Of a stretch of DNA of 55,905 nt, positions 8,979 to 16,741 are shown piece after piece. The position numbers and the translations under genes were made by a program. How positions within the stretch are numbered: position 1 is the first letter of the stretch; every line of letters starts with the position of its first letter. The stretch is from CAZSMC01 sp964607755 (GTDB lineage: Bacteria > Zhuqueibacterota > Zhuqueibacteria > Residuimicrobiales > Krinioviventaceae). The stretch is taken from NCBI GenBank assembly GCA_964607755.1, contig CAZSMC010000028.1, positions 1-55,905 of the forward strand, in the 5' to 3' direction. The notes beneath the pieces are model-generated. The model made no database searches and had not been told where the DNA came from. It was given only the letters and a program-made list of their open reading frames with translations.

Positions 8979-9013
8979 TCCTTTTTATTCTCCGAACATT
9001 CTTTCGATCAGAC

Positions 9014-10096
9014 ATGAAAAAAGAAAAGAAAATTTACGGCCTCATCACTATTTTTGTCATCATCATCACCGCTCTCCATTATTTGACGCCAACCAGATTG
9101 CATCCCCTGCATGAGCTTTACAAAATTCTCTATTTTATTCCCATTTTAGCCGCTGCCTTTACTTTGGGTTGGCGCGGTGGATTGACCGTGGCTATTGTTG
9201 TGACGGCATTCTATACACCGCATGTGATGTTTCAGTGGGGCGGCCCTTTTCTTATGAACCTGAGCCGGTTTTTTATGATGATCCTGTACATTGCAGCCGG
9301 ATCATTGACAGGTGTTCTGTGGGAACGGGAACGTCAGCAGCGGCGCCGCTACCAGGACACGTCTGAACGCTTGCAGCGCTCTTTACAGCAGTTGCAACAG
9401 CAGTCCGATGAATTGGCATCTATTGAAAACCAGTTGCGCACAGCGGAACGGCTTTCAACGCTGGGCGAGCTGACAGCCAGCCTGGCTCACGAAGTCCGTA
9501 ATCCGCTCGGCTCGATTCGCGGCGTGGCTGAAATTTTACGGGATGAATCCGGCTATACCTGTCCAGAAGAATTTGTCGATATTTTGCTCAAGGAAACGCA
9601 ACGGCTGGACCAGGTGGTGGCGAATTATCTCTCCTATGCCCGGCCTCAATCCGGAGAAAAAAAGGAACTGTCTGTAAAGCAACTCATTGAATCTACATTA
9701 GCTATGCTCGGCGCGGAGATACGAAAAAAACAGTTGGCAGTCAATACGGATATTCAGCAGGATTTGACTCTCCATAGCATCGAGGGACAGATTCGGCAAG
9801 TGCTAATTAACGTTCTGCTCAACGCTGTTCAGGCAAGCGCAGAAGGAGGGAGCCTGGACGTCCATGCTGCACGGAAGGATGACAAAGTTCAAATTGGTGT
9901 TACAGATAGCGGGACCGGTTTTAGTCAGAAGGCGAAGCAGCATCTATTTGAACCGTTTTTTACAGAAAAGCAAAATGGTACCGGACTGGGAATGGCGATT
10001 AGCAAGAGAATTATAGATGCAAACAGCGGTTTTATTTCAGTGGAGAGTAATAAAAATAAAGGCGCCACTGTGACGATTAGCTGGCCTCTCGAATAA
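9014..10096 (+). CDS. Membrane sensor histidine kinase of an NtrC-type two-component system
   Basis: A 360-residue sensor kinase. The N-terminal 110 residues hold about four hydrophobic segments with very short connecting loops (DUF4118/MASE-like look) and no large periplasmic domain, so the signal is probably sensed in the membrane. A coiled-coil linker (about 115-145, Gln/Arg-rich) leads to the HisKA domain with phospho-acceptor His in SLAHEVRNPLGSIRG (about residue 158), then a HATPase domain with N box (VLINVLLNAVQAS), DSGTGFS and GTGLGMAI boxes. A TTG at 8963 would add 17 residues but lies in an inverted repeat; the ATG at 9014 starts the first natural Lys-rich cap before TM1. It is followed after 35 bp by its response regulator. 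The H-box resembles the ZraS/AtoS group. Confidence 0.88.
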   Translation: MKKEKKIYGLITIFVIIITALHYLTPTRLHPLHELYKILYFIPILAAAFTLGWRGGLTVAIVVTAFYTPHVMFQWGGPFLMNLSRFFMMILYIAAGSLTGVLWERERQQRRRYQDTSERLQRSLQQLQQQSDELASIENQLRTAERLSTLGELTASLAHEVRNPLGSIRGVAEILRDESGYTCPEEFVDILLKETQRLDQVVANYLSYARPQSGEKKELSVKQLIESTLAMLGAEIRKKQLAVNTDIQQDLTLHSIEGQIRQVLINVLLNAVQASAEGGSLDVHAARKDDKVQIGVTDSGTGFSQKAKQHLFEPFFTEKQNGTGLGMAISKRIIDANSGFISVESNKNKGATVTISWPLE

Positions 10097-10131
10097 ATTT
10101 ATTCAGCACATTTAAGATGAATTAATAAATT

Positions 10132-11454
10132 ATGGCAAAGACACACATTCTAATCATTGACGATGACGAAAGTCTGGGAAAAGTTGTTTCCCATCAATTA
10201 AAACAAATGGGTTACCGCGTTTCTGTGGCACATTCGGGTCATGCCGGGCTGGAAACGTTTGACCAGAATGTAATTGATCTGGTACTGCTCGATTTGCAAA
10301 TGCCGGATATGCACGGCATGCAGGTGCTCGACCAGATTCGCAAAAAAGACCGAGATGTGCCGGTTATCATCATCACGGCTTACGGTACCATCGAGAATGC
10401 CGTGGATGCCTGCGACAAAGGCGCTGATGATTATCTCACCAAACCTTTTGCCAAAGAGCAATTGCGGTTCACCATTGAAAAAGTGCTGCGTCTGAAACAT
10501 TTCGAACAGGATAATATACGCCTGAAATCCGAGCTGGCGGAAAAGTACCAATTTGGCCAGATTATTTCCAAAAGCGAATCTATGCGTGAGATTTTAAGCA
10601 TTGCAGAACGAGCCGCCCACAGCGACGCCTCGGTTCTCATTACCGGTGAAAGCGGCACAGGCAAAGAACTTTTGGCCAAAGCTATACATCTGCACTCAGC
10701 CCGGCATGACAAACCATTCATTGCCGTGAACTGTCCGTCTATCCCGGACAATCTGATTGAAAGTGAATTATTTGGCCATGAAAAAGGCGCGTTCACCGGA
10801 GCGCATCAAGCCAAACCCGGAAAGTTTGAAATCGCCAGCGGTGGCACTATTTTTCTGGATGAAATCGGCGATCTCAAATACGAGGTACAGTCAAAGCTAT
10901 TGCGTGTTTTGCAAGAACATGAAATCGAGCGCGTGGGCGGGGTTGCTACGATTCCTGTGGACGTACGGGTCATTTCTGCAACCAACCGGATAATTGGCGC
11001 GCTGGTCCAGGATGGACAGTTTCGCCAGGATCTGTATTACCGGTTGAATGTGATTCCCGTCCACATACCCCCGTTGCGCGAGCGACAGGAGGACATCCCC
11101 CTGTTGGTAGAACATTTTATTAAAAAATATACCTCGCAATTGCTGCAGATCGATCCAGATTATATGCGGGCGTTATATTTGCACGACTGGCCCGGCAATG
11201 TCAGGGAACTGGAAAATGCTGTGCAGCGATCTGTGGTTCTGTGTCAGCAAAATATTTTAACCCGTGATTGCTTGATGCTGGATTCGCAGCCTCAAAATAA
11301 TGACGATCACTCTCTGGCAGCTACAGAAAAACGCGCCATCGTTGATGCACTCGATACTGAAAAATGGAATCAAACCCGTGCTGCCGAGAGGTTGAAAATT
11401 CCCCGTCACGTTCTGTTGTACCGGATGAAAAAATACGACATTGCCAAAGATTAA
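10132..11454 (+). CDS. NtrC-family sigma-54-dependent response regulator
   Basis: A 440-residue bacterial enhancer-binding protein in three parts. The receiver domain (1-120) has the phospho-acceptor Asp in VLLDLQMPD (about residue 53) and DDYLTKPF. The AAA+ sigma-54 activation domain (about 140-370) has Walker A GESGTGKE, the sigma-54-contacting GAFTGA loop (about residue 220), Walker B GGTIFLDEIGD and an FRQDLYYRLNV segment. A short Fis-type helix-turn-helix (NQTRAAERLKIPRH) forms the end. It is cotranscribed with the upstream kinase. Its likely target lies directly downstream: a near-perfect -24/-12 promoter at 11577-11592 and paired 16-bp repeats about 110 bp above that start site. Confidence 0.95.
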   Translation: MAKTHILIIDDDESLGKVVSHQLKQMGYRVSVAHSGHAGLETFDQNVIDLVLLDLQMPDMHGMQVLDQIRKKDRDVPVIIITAYGTIENAVDACDKGADDYLTKPFAKEQLRFTIEKVLRLKHFEQDNIRLKSELAEKYQFGQIISKSESMREILSIAERAAHSDASVLITGESGTGKELLAKAIHLHSARHDKPFIAVNCPSIPDNLIESELFGHEKGAFTGAHQAKPGKFEIASGGTIFLDEIGDLKYEVQSKLLRVLQEHEIERVGGVATIPVDVRVISATNRIIGALVQDGQFRQDLYYRLNVIPVHIPPLRERQEDIPLLVEHFIKKYTSQLLQIDPDYMRALYLHDWPGNVRELENAVQRSVVLCQQNILTRDCLMLDSQPQNNDDHSLAATEKRAIVDALDTEKWNQTRAAERLKIPRHVLLYRMKKYDIAKD

Positions 11455-11464
11455 TCTGCTCTAA

Positions 11465-11500
11465 CTGTTGATTATTCTGCACCTCTGTTAATTATTCTGC
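11465..11500 (+). promoter_or_regulatory. Tandem 16-bp direct repeats, candidate activator sites for the NtrC-type regulator
   Basis: CTGTTGATTATTCTGC (11465-11480) and CTGTTAATTATTCTGC (11485-11500) differ at one base and are offset by exactly 20 bp, two helical turns. They lie about 110 bp upstream of the start site predicted from the sigma-54 promoter, the usual place for enhancer sites of this regulator family. They begin only 10 bp after the regulator's stop codon. Confidence 0.6.
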
Positions 11501-11576
11501 TATTTCAACATCAAGACGACCTCTTGAAAATTTATAAACGGCATAAAATCAATGCGTTATAACATTATCTCAATGG

Positions 11577-11592
11577 TGGCATAGAGGTTGCC
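11577..11592 (+). promoter_or_regulatory. Sigma-54 (-24/-12) promoter of the HMA-domain gene
   Basis: TGGCATAGAGGTTGCC keeps the invariant GG and GC dinucleotides with the required spacing and matches TGGCAC-N5-TTGC at all but one conserved position. The predicted start site is near 11603, leaving a leader of about 104 nt to the ATG at 11707. A sigma-54 activator gene ends 122 bp upstream. Confidence 0.75.
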
Positions 11593-11706
11593 ATGAGAGG
11601 CATCAGAACAGTCAGTAAAAGTCGAAAGTCAAAGGAATGTGCACACAAAAAAACGACAAATAGTACAGCTAATTCAAACCAGTAAACAAAACCAAAGGGT
11701 GACATT

Positions 11707-12105
11707 ATGAAAAAATTATTCGCACTTTTATTAGCATTAACCGTAACCGCTGTTTTTGCCGGTGACGAAAATAAAGATGCTCACGCCGCTCACAAGGGTG
11801 AAAAAGGACAAAAAATAGCCTGCGAATTAAATGAAGATGAGGCTCATACCAGCATCAAAATCTCGACGGCCCGGTGCCAGAATTGTGTGAGCACTATCGA
11901 AAAGGCGGTCAAAAAAGTGGATGGCGTCAGTTCGGTACAGGTCGACCTGGACAAAAAGATAACGCACGTTCATTACCAGGAGGAAAAGACCTCTGTTGAA
12001 AAACTGGAACAAGCCATTGCCGAGGCCGGCTACGATGCCAATGATGTAAAACGAAATGAAAAAGCACATGACAACCTGCCCGCATGTTGTCAATTAGAAC
12101 GCTGA
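11707..12105 (+). CDS. Secreted HMA (heavy-metal-associated) domain protein
   Basis: A 132-residue protein with a signal peptide (MKKLFALLLALTVTAVFAG, cleavage expected near residue 18). A His-rich spacer (DAHAAHKGEKG) follows, then a ferredoxin-like HMA domain with the metal-binding pair CQNC (Cys57, Cys60) and the family's VDGVSSVQVDL and EAGYDA segments. A further Cys pair, ACC, sits near the C-terminus. It is probably a periplasmic copper, zinc or other soft-metal binding protein. It is read from a sigma-54 promoter beside a kinase/NtrC-type pair, a layout reminiscent of ZraPSR, where a periplasmic metal-binding protein accompanies the system. The metal is not determined by sequence. Two hairpins follow the gene. 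Confidence 0.88.
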   Translation: MKKLFALLLALTVTAVFAGDENKDAHAAHKGEKGQKIACELNEDEAHTSIKISTARCQNCVSTIEKAVKKVDGVSSVQVDLDKKITHVHYQEEKTSVEKLEQAIAEAGYDANDVKRNEKAHDNLPACCQLER

Positions 12106-12118
12106 TTTTGAAAATGAC

Positions 12119-12153
12119 GATATGCCAGGTATGTATATTTTACCTGGCATATC
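12119..12153 (+). terminator. 13-bp hairpin downstream of the HMA gene
   Basis: GATATGCCAGGTA (12119-12131) pairs perfectly with TACCTGGCATATC (12141-12153) over a 9-nt loop. There is no T-run directly after it, so it may stabilise the mRNA 3' end or act with the terminator at 12166-12187. Confidence 0.5.
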
Positions 12154-12165
12154 AATTAAAGGGGT

Positions 12166-12187
12166 GGTATTAGTAATACCTTTTTTT
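12166..12187 (+). terminator. Short hairpin with seven T residues
   Basis: GGTAT-TAGTA-ATACC (12166-12180) is directly followed by TTTTTTT (12181-12187). The stem is weak, but the T-run placement is typical of an intrinsic terminator for the HMA transcript. Confidence 0.5.
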
Positions 12188-12405
12188 ACCGCAATCCAGA
12201 TGATGGCGTTTTTTTATGAAAAGAACAGTTAGGTTCTGAATCTAAAATTTTGGTTTAATCAGAAAAATTATCTAATTTTAAAAGTGAATTGACCGTCTAT
12301 TTTTTGCCAGCAATAGACAGAACGATATTGATTGTCAATAAGATATTTTAAATTTTATTTGATTATGATTTTTATCATATCACCTGCTTTTTGAAAGGAA
12401 CTGCA

Positions 12406-13113
12406 ATGGAATTTTTAGAACAGTTAAAACCAGATTATCTGCTCATTGCCGGCGTTATCGGGACTTTTCTGGGATTGCTCTTTTTTTTGATTTTTTTGAC
12501 GAGGCGAATTCTGCGGCTTTTCAGCCTGTTCTCTCGCCAGAAAGAAAAATCACCTCATGTCAAACACAGCCTGCGTAACCTGATTTTTATTCTACTATGG
12601 ACCTCCATTCTGGGCATGATGATGTTCCTGGGTTTCTTTCTGCGAGCTTATCATGCGTTCACTTTTGAAAAACCGGTTGCGGAAATCATTATCCAAAAAG
12701 CAGACAGCACGCAAATACGTCAAATTACCCTGGTTCAGTACATCGAGCCCGATTCAGAAATCGTCAGAACGTTCACATTGGCAGGGGACCAGTGGATGCT
12801 GGAAGGCGACATTCTCAAATGGGACAACTGGCTAAATTTCGCCGGCCTGCACACAAGGTACCGGTTAACCCGGCTGCGCAGCCGCTATATTGACACCAGA
12901 GAAGAGATCGAGAAAGAACCAACGGTGTATGCCCTGGTAGAGGATGAAGCGCATCCGCTATGGCAATATCTTTATCAATACGGACACTATTTTCCTTTTA
13001 TTAGTACTGTCTATGGAAATGCTGTCATACAAACCGCTGGAAAAGATAAACATTTTCTTGTTTACGTCGGCACTTCCGGATTTATTGTCCGGCAAAAAAA
13101 TACCTTGCGATGA
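12406..13113 (+). CDS. Membrane protein of unknown function
   Basis: A 235-residue protein I do not recognise with certainty. Two hydrophobic segments are clear (about residues 12-34 and 57-80, the second LLWTSILGMMMFLGFFLRAY), with a basic loop between them. A roughly 150-residue extracytoplasmic domain rich in beta strands follows, including a WMLEGDILKWDNWLNFAGLHTRYRL-type region shared by uncharacterised bacterial proteins loosely annotated as multidrug or cation transporters. A TTG at 12391 is in frame, but AAAGGAA lies 7 bases before the ATG at 12406, which is taken as the start. It converges on the uronan-lyase locus, only 32 bp from the stop of the first minus-strand gene. No partner gene suggests its job. 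Confidence 0.6.
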   Translation: MEFLEQLKPDYLLIAGVIGTFLGLLFFLIFLTRRILRLFSLFSRQKEKSPHVKHSLRNLIFILLWTSILGMMMFLGFFLRAYHAFTFEKPVAEIIIQKADSTQIRQITLVQYIEPDSEIVRTFTLAGDQWMLEGDILKWDNWLNFAGLHTRYRLTRLRSRYIDTREEIEKEPTVYALVEDEAHPLWQYLYQYGHYFPFISTVYGNAVIQTAGKDKHFLVYVGTSGFIVRQKNTLR

Positions 13114-13145
13114 GGCATAAAATACATTTGTGAGAACAATGGCAA

Positions 13146-15503
13146 TTATCTGACCAGCAGCATCTTCCCTGTTTGACAAAAATCTTTCGTCCGAATTCTA
13201 TACATATACACACCGCTGGGTGCGTCCGCCGGTTGCCAGTGCACGGTGTGTTGACCGGCTGACCGTCTTTCATTCACCAATTCAGCCACGCGTTCGCCGC
13301 GCGAATTATAGATTCGCAAATCCACGTGACCGGCTTGGGCCAGTGAAAAGACAATTGCAGTACGGCTGTTAAACGGATTGGGATAGTTTTGATGGAGCGC
13401 ATAAGAATATTCGCCTGAAACATCAGAAACCATGGTTTCTTTTTCAAAAGTCACCATGACCGCTTTCTCTCTGTCGACTACCAGGGTATCCGGATTTTGG
13501 CTGCCGCTTAAATCACCGCCCCATTCCACAAATCTCCAGCCGTCGTCCGGTATGGCGTAAACCACGACCTGCGTGCCTGCCGGATAAGAATCAGCCGAAG
13601 GTTCGAATTCGATCCGGCCGGAACCAACAATCCAGGGGATAATCGTGTAATGCGGCACCGGTATAAATTGCGCAGTGATTGTTTTGCTTTCATCCAAAAT
13701 CAAGGTGTCATGCCCAGCCGAACCACTCAGGTCACCGCTCCAGCGCTCAAATATCCAGCCGGAATCAGGTGACGCCAGAACAGCCACGGTATCGCCACGG
13801 TTATAAACACCACCAGGAGGATTCAGATTGACGGTTCCCTGGCCATTGATGTTCACCGTGAGCGATACCTCGTCCGAATTTGCTTTTTCTGTAAAAACAG
13901 CAGTCACGTTTTTATTGTCATCGATAACCATTTGTGCTGGATTATCCATGCCCTGGAAGTCTCCCTCCCAGTGACTGAACTGCCAATTCGCGGCGCGCCG
14001 GGCAAACAACGTGACCTCGGTTCCCTGTTCATACGAGCCGCCAGGAGGGTCGAGCTCAACAGATCCCTGACCAACAATGTCAATTTTGAGCAGCTTGTGA
14101 AAAGTGACGTTTGACGAGGCGTAAAAATCCTGAATCCGGTTTTCATAAACCTGATTGTCTTTATAAACAATTCCCTCGCCCGCATACATCACCACGCCGT
14201 AATCATTTTTTGTCACCTCGTTTTCAAGAATCTGCACACCTCTGGGAGGCCCCTGGCCTTTACCGGCAGTGCCGCCGTCGTATTGCAAATAAATGCCGGT
14301 GAAATTTATCCCCGGATTATCATAGATATAATTACCCTTCACCACAGTGCGGGGACCGTTGAGGATAAAAATGCCTTTGCCGTTGCTTACCTCGCTGTTA
14401 GTCACGGTATTGTACTCGATCCGCGTATCCGGAGAACCGAGGTAAACCTTGACACCTTCGCGGCAATTGATCATCCGGTTACCGTGGATGTAATTGTTGG
14501 GACCGGAAGCGTCATGTGTCGATCCGGTATTGCCCACACCAACGCCCGCGCCTGTGGTTATGTCCCGCATTTCGTTTTCATAAATTTCGTTGAGATACTC
14601 GTCCTCGCCGTGCAGGTCAATCGCATCCAGGCGGTTATCCTGACAATAGTTAAACCGGACTGCGTTGTTGTGAGTAGCATATTGAAGGATGATGCCGTGA
14701 CGCATGTAAGGGCCCATAAACCGGCAATGTTCTACCACATTGAATTTCGAATTATTATCCGGTTGTTTGTCGCCCTGAATAGAGACTCCATAGCCGGCGC
14801 CACCACCGCCCACATCTGTGGCTTTTTGAAATGTCGAGTTTTTAACAACGACATCGTGACTGTTACTCAGACGCACACCATGCGTGCGGTAATTTTCGAC
14901 GATCAATGAATCGACCGTAATGTTAAAAGAAGGTGTAAAACCATTGTTTTCAATGCTCACCACATATTTGGGCCCGGCCGCATCGGGATTGTTCGCTCTG
15001 GTGTTGGCCGAATAACTGCCAGTGAAATTTGAGGTTATGGTAAAATTGGCAATGACGATGTCGTGCCGGCCTTTTATTTTGAGAAACCGCTTTATGGTTT
15101 TATCATCAAATTCGGATTTCAGAATTGTGGTGGCTGGAGAATCACCGCGCCAATTCACACCGGATTTTAATTGAAAATGAGTTTCATAATCTCCCGGTTT
15201 TGCCGAGCTGAAATTATAAACACCGGCCGGAAAATAGAGTTCATCGCCAAAAGAAGCGGATTGCAACGCTTGTTCGACAGCAGGGCGATCATCAACGCCG
15301 TTATCCCGGGGATCAGCTCCAAAATCGACCACGTTGATTGTTTCTCCGGTGACCGGATTCGGTTCATGCAGCTTGTGAGCTGTTCCATCTTTTTCATAAA
15401 GACCGGGAAACACTTCTTGAGCAAAACCCAAACGGCTCAAACTAAATACGATAAGCAGTAAGCGTAGGAAAAATTTTGACGCCCTATGGCCTGGCCGGTT
15501 CAT
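13146..15503 (-). CDS. Secreted pectate-lyase-fold protein with InlB-type repeats and type IX sorting domain
   Basis: A 785-residue exported protein. A signal peptide ending near FAQ is followed by a right-handed beta-helix of the Pectate_lyase_3 type (NVVDFGADPRDNGVDDRPAVEQAL, then many short PbH1 turns to about residue 450). Three divergent InlB B-repeat-like modules follow (each GxGxVxLxPPGGxY ... FxxWSGDLSGS ... VTAxF), then a C-terminal sorting domain with QNYPNPFNSRTAI and GVYMYRI. This is the layout of polysaccharide lyases or uronan epimerases anchored at the surface. Catalytic residues could not be assigned, so lyase versus epimerase is open. Its ATG overlaps the stop of the upstream lyase gene (ATGA), so the two are translationally coupled. 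Confidence 0.8.
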   Translation of the reverse strand: MNRPGHRASKFFLRLLLIVFSLSRLGFAQEVFPGLYEKDGTAHKLHEPNPVTGETINVVDFGADPRDNGVDDRPAVEQALQSASFGDELYFPAGVYNFSSAKPGDYETHFQLKSGVNWRGDSPATTILKSEFDDKTIKRFLKIKGRHDIVIANFTITSNFTGSYSANTRANNPDAAGPKYVVSIENNGFTPSFNITVDSLIVENYRTHGVRLSNSHDVVVKNSTFQKATDVGGGGAGYGVSIQGDKQPDNNSKFNVVEHCRFMGPYMRHGIILQYATHNNAVRFNYCQDNRLDAIDLHGEDEYLNEIYENEMRDITTGAGVGVGNTGSTHDASGPNNYIHGNRMINCREGVKVYLGSPDTRIEYNTVTNSEVSNGKGIFILNGPRTVVKGNYIYDNPGINFTGIYLQYDGGTAGKGQGPPRGVQILENEVTKNDYGVVMYAGEGIVYKDNQVYENRIQDFYASSNVTFHKLLKIDIVGQGSVELDPPGGSYEQGTEVTLFARRAANWQFSHWEGDFQGMDNPAQMVIDDNKNVTAVFTEKANSDEVSLTVNINGQGTVNLNPPGGVYNRGDTVAVLASPDSGWIFERWSGDLSGSAGHDTLILDESKTITAQFIPVPHYTIIPWIVGSGRIEFEPSADSYPAGTQVVVYAIPDDGWRFVEWGGDLSGSQNPDTLVVDREKAVMVTFEKETMVSDVSGEYSYALHQNYPNPFNSRTAIVFSLAQAGHVDLRIYNSRGERVAELVNERRSAGQHTVHWQPADAPSGVYMYRIRTKDFCQTGKMLLVR

Positions 15504-16726
15504 TTTTTATCCTCAAAATAAGGCCAGTAGAGTTGTCCTCGATGGCTGTAATATTCATCGGCGTAGCGTGCGCGAAGAATCGATTCAAAATCATTTTGAG
15601 CAAAATGTTCAGACGCCCGCCGAAGAATGTGAAACAATTCGTCGTAATCCGGATCTGATTTTTCAATTTGTTGATACGGCCAGGCCTCGGGATTTTTGAA
15701 AAAAGGCAGCAGAAATTCAAACGATTTTTCCACTGAGCGGCCATCCGGGGTTTGATAGTGATACAAATCCATACCCTGTGAAGCAGCAAGCCCACAAATG
15801 TGAAGCATCAAACTCAGGTTCATTGAGGAATAGTGCAATCCTTTGGTGCGTTCAATTTCCCGAGGCTGGCGGCCGTCCGGTTCGATTTGTTCAGCAACGA
15901 TTCTTTTGAACTGATTGTTAAAGACAACCGAGGCCACATTCGATTTATTCACAAAAAGCGCAAACGATGCTACCTGATAATAATAAGCTGTTTCGTGGTT
16001 ATTACCATTACTGCCTTCCTTTTTGCCAAAGTCGCTTGTGAGCAGCCAGTCGAGATAGTGTGAAAACCATTGTTCAATAGCTGTCTGATTGTCCTCTGTC
16101 CAGGCAGCCGATTGACGCAGAAACTGAACGGCATCGAGCACGCGAATAAAGGGACGCGTCTCGATAATGCCATATTGCCGACCGGTATTTCGTCCCGGAA
16201 TATATTGGCCATAACGCAGGTGCGGATTCATTCTGGTTTCAGGATCAATAAACCAGGTGCGAAGTAAATCGGCGGCGTGTTGTGCGTACTGCTCTTGCTC
16301 GAAAAAATAATAGGCCAGTCCCAGGGTTTCAACAGCGCGATACATGCCTCGCCGTTGCACCTTGTCACCGCGGTCCGCCTCCGGATGAGTTACACCATCG
16401 CGGCGAATGTACGGGCCATCCGGATTGTCCGGGTCCGGCCACCAGTATTTGCCCATGCTCATATAATCGTGTTTGTCGCCACTGGGTGGACGCTGGTCGT
16501 CAAAAACAACAGAAAACGGTCCCTGCTCATGAGCTTGGTCCGCCTGATGCTGCAATTTTTGCAGCGCAGCATCGAATTGAAAGTTATCATTTCGTAAAGC
16601 TGTTTTTACTTTTTTGACATCACTGAATGTGAAAGCAAAGTGCTGCTTATCGGGTTGCTGAGCATAACCAGATAAGGATATCAGGCATGTTAATATAATT
16701 GTTGTCAAACATAATTTCTTTATCAT
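15500..16726 (-). CDS. Alginate lyase superfamily (PF05426-type, PL5/PL38-like) uronan lyase
   Basis: A 408-residue exported lyase of the alpha/alpha-toroid type. After a signal peptide (about residues 1-25, ending SGYAQQ) comes the strongly conserved YWWPDPDNPDGPYIRRDG, then RTWFIDPETRMNPHLRYGQ and GRQYGIIETRP, and the catalytic-region GSNGNNHETAYYYQ near residue 245, where Asn and His are expected to act. Family knowledge: PF05426 enzymes cut polymannuronate, alginate or glucuronan by beta-elimination. A TTG at 16741 is in frame, but the ATG at 16726 directly before the signal peptide is more natural. It sits between the PL6 gene (16-bp gap) and the beta-helix gene (4-bp overlap). A paralogue lies at 32483-33658. 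Confidence 0.85.
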   Translation of the reverse strand: MIKKLCLTTIILTCLISLSGYAQQPDKQHFAFTFSDVKKVKTALRNDNFQFDAALQKLQHQADQAHEQGPFSVVFDDQRPPSGDKHDYMSMGKYWWPDPDNPDGPYIRRDGVTHPEADRGDKVQRRGMYRAVETLGLAYYFFEQEQYAQHAADLLRTWFIDPETRMNPHLRYGQYIPGRNTGRQYGIIETRPFIRVLDAVQFLRQSAAWTEDNQTAIEQWFSHYLDWLLTSDFGKKEGSNGNNHETAYYYQVASFALFVNKSNVASVVFNNQFKRIVAEQIEPDGRQPREIERTKGLHYSSMNLSLMLHICGLAASQGMDLYHYQTPDGRSVEKSFEFLLPFFKNPEAWPYQQIEKSDPDYDELFHILRRASEHFAQNDFESILRARYADEYYSHRGQLYWPYFEDKK

Positions 16727-16741
16727 AACAACAACATCCAA

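Larger units (their letters stand above)
8670..9013 (+). other. 344-bp intergenic region with two inverted repeats
   Basis: No gene is seen. It holds an imperfect 20-bp inverted repeat (8743-8762 with 8790-8809) of the kind scattered in many genomes (core AACAGGAT) and a perfect 13-bp inverted repeat at 8943-8978. A possible in-frame TTG start for the kinase (8963) falls inside the second repeat and is not favoured. Confidence 0.55.

Noticed and set aside
12361..12381. Fur-box-like palindrome (GATTATGAT, then ATCATATC) before the unknown membrane-protein gene.
   Set aside because: The half-site spacing is wrong for a 19-bp Fur box and AT-rich palindromes are common here; not enough to call an operator.
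14283..14909. A 208-codon open frame opposite the pectate-lyase-fold gene.
   Set aside because: It is the complement of a well-supported secreted protein with signal, repeats and sorting domain, and its translation has no recognisable features.
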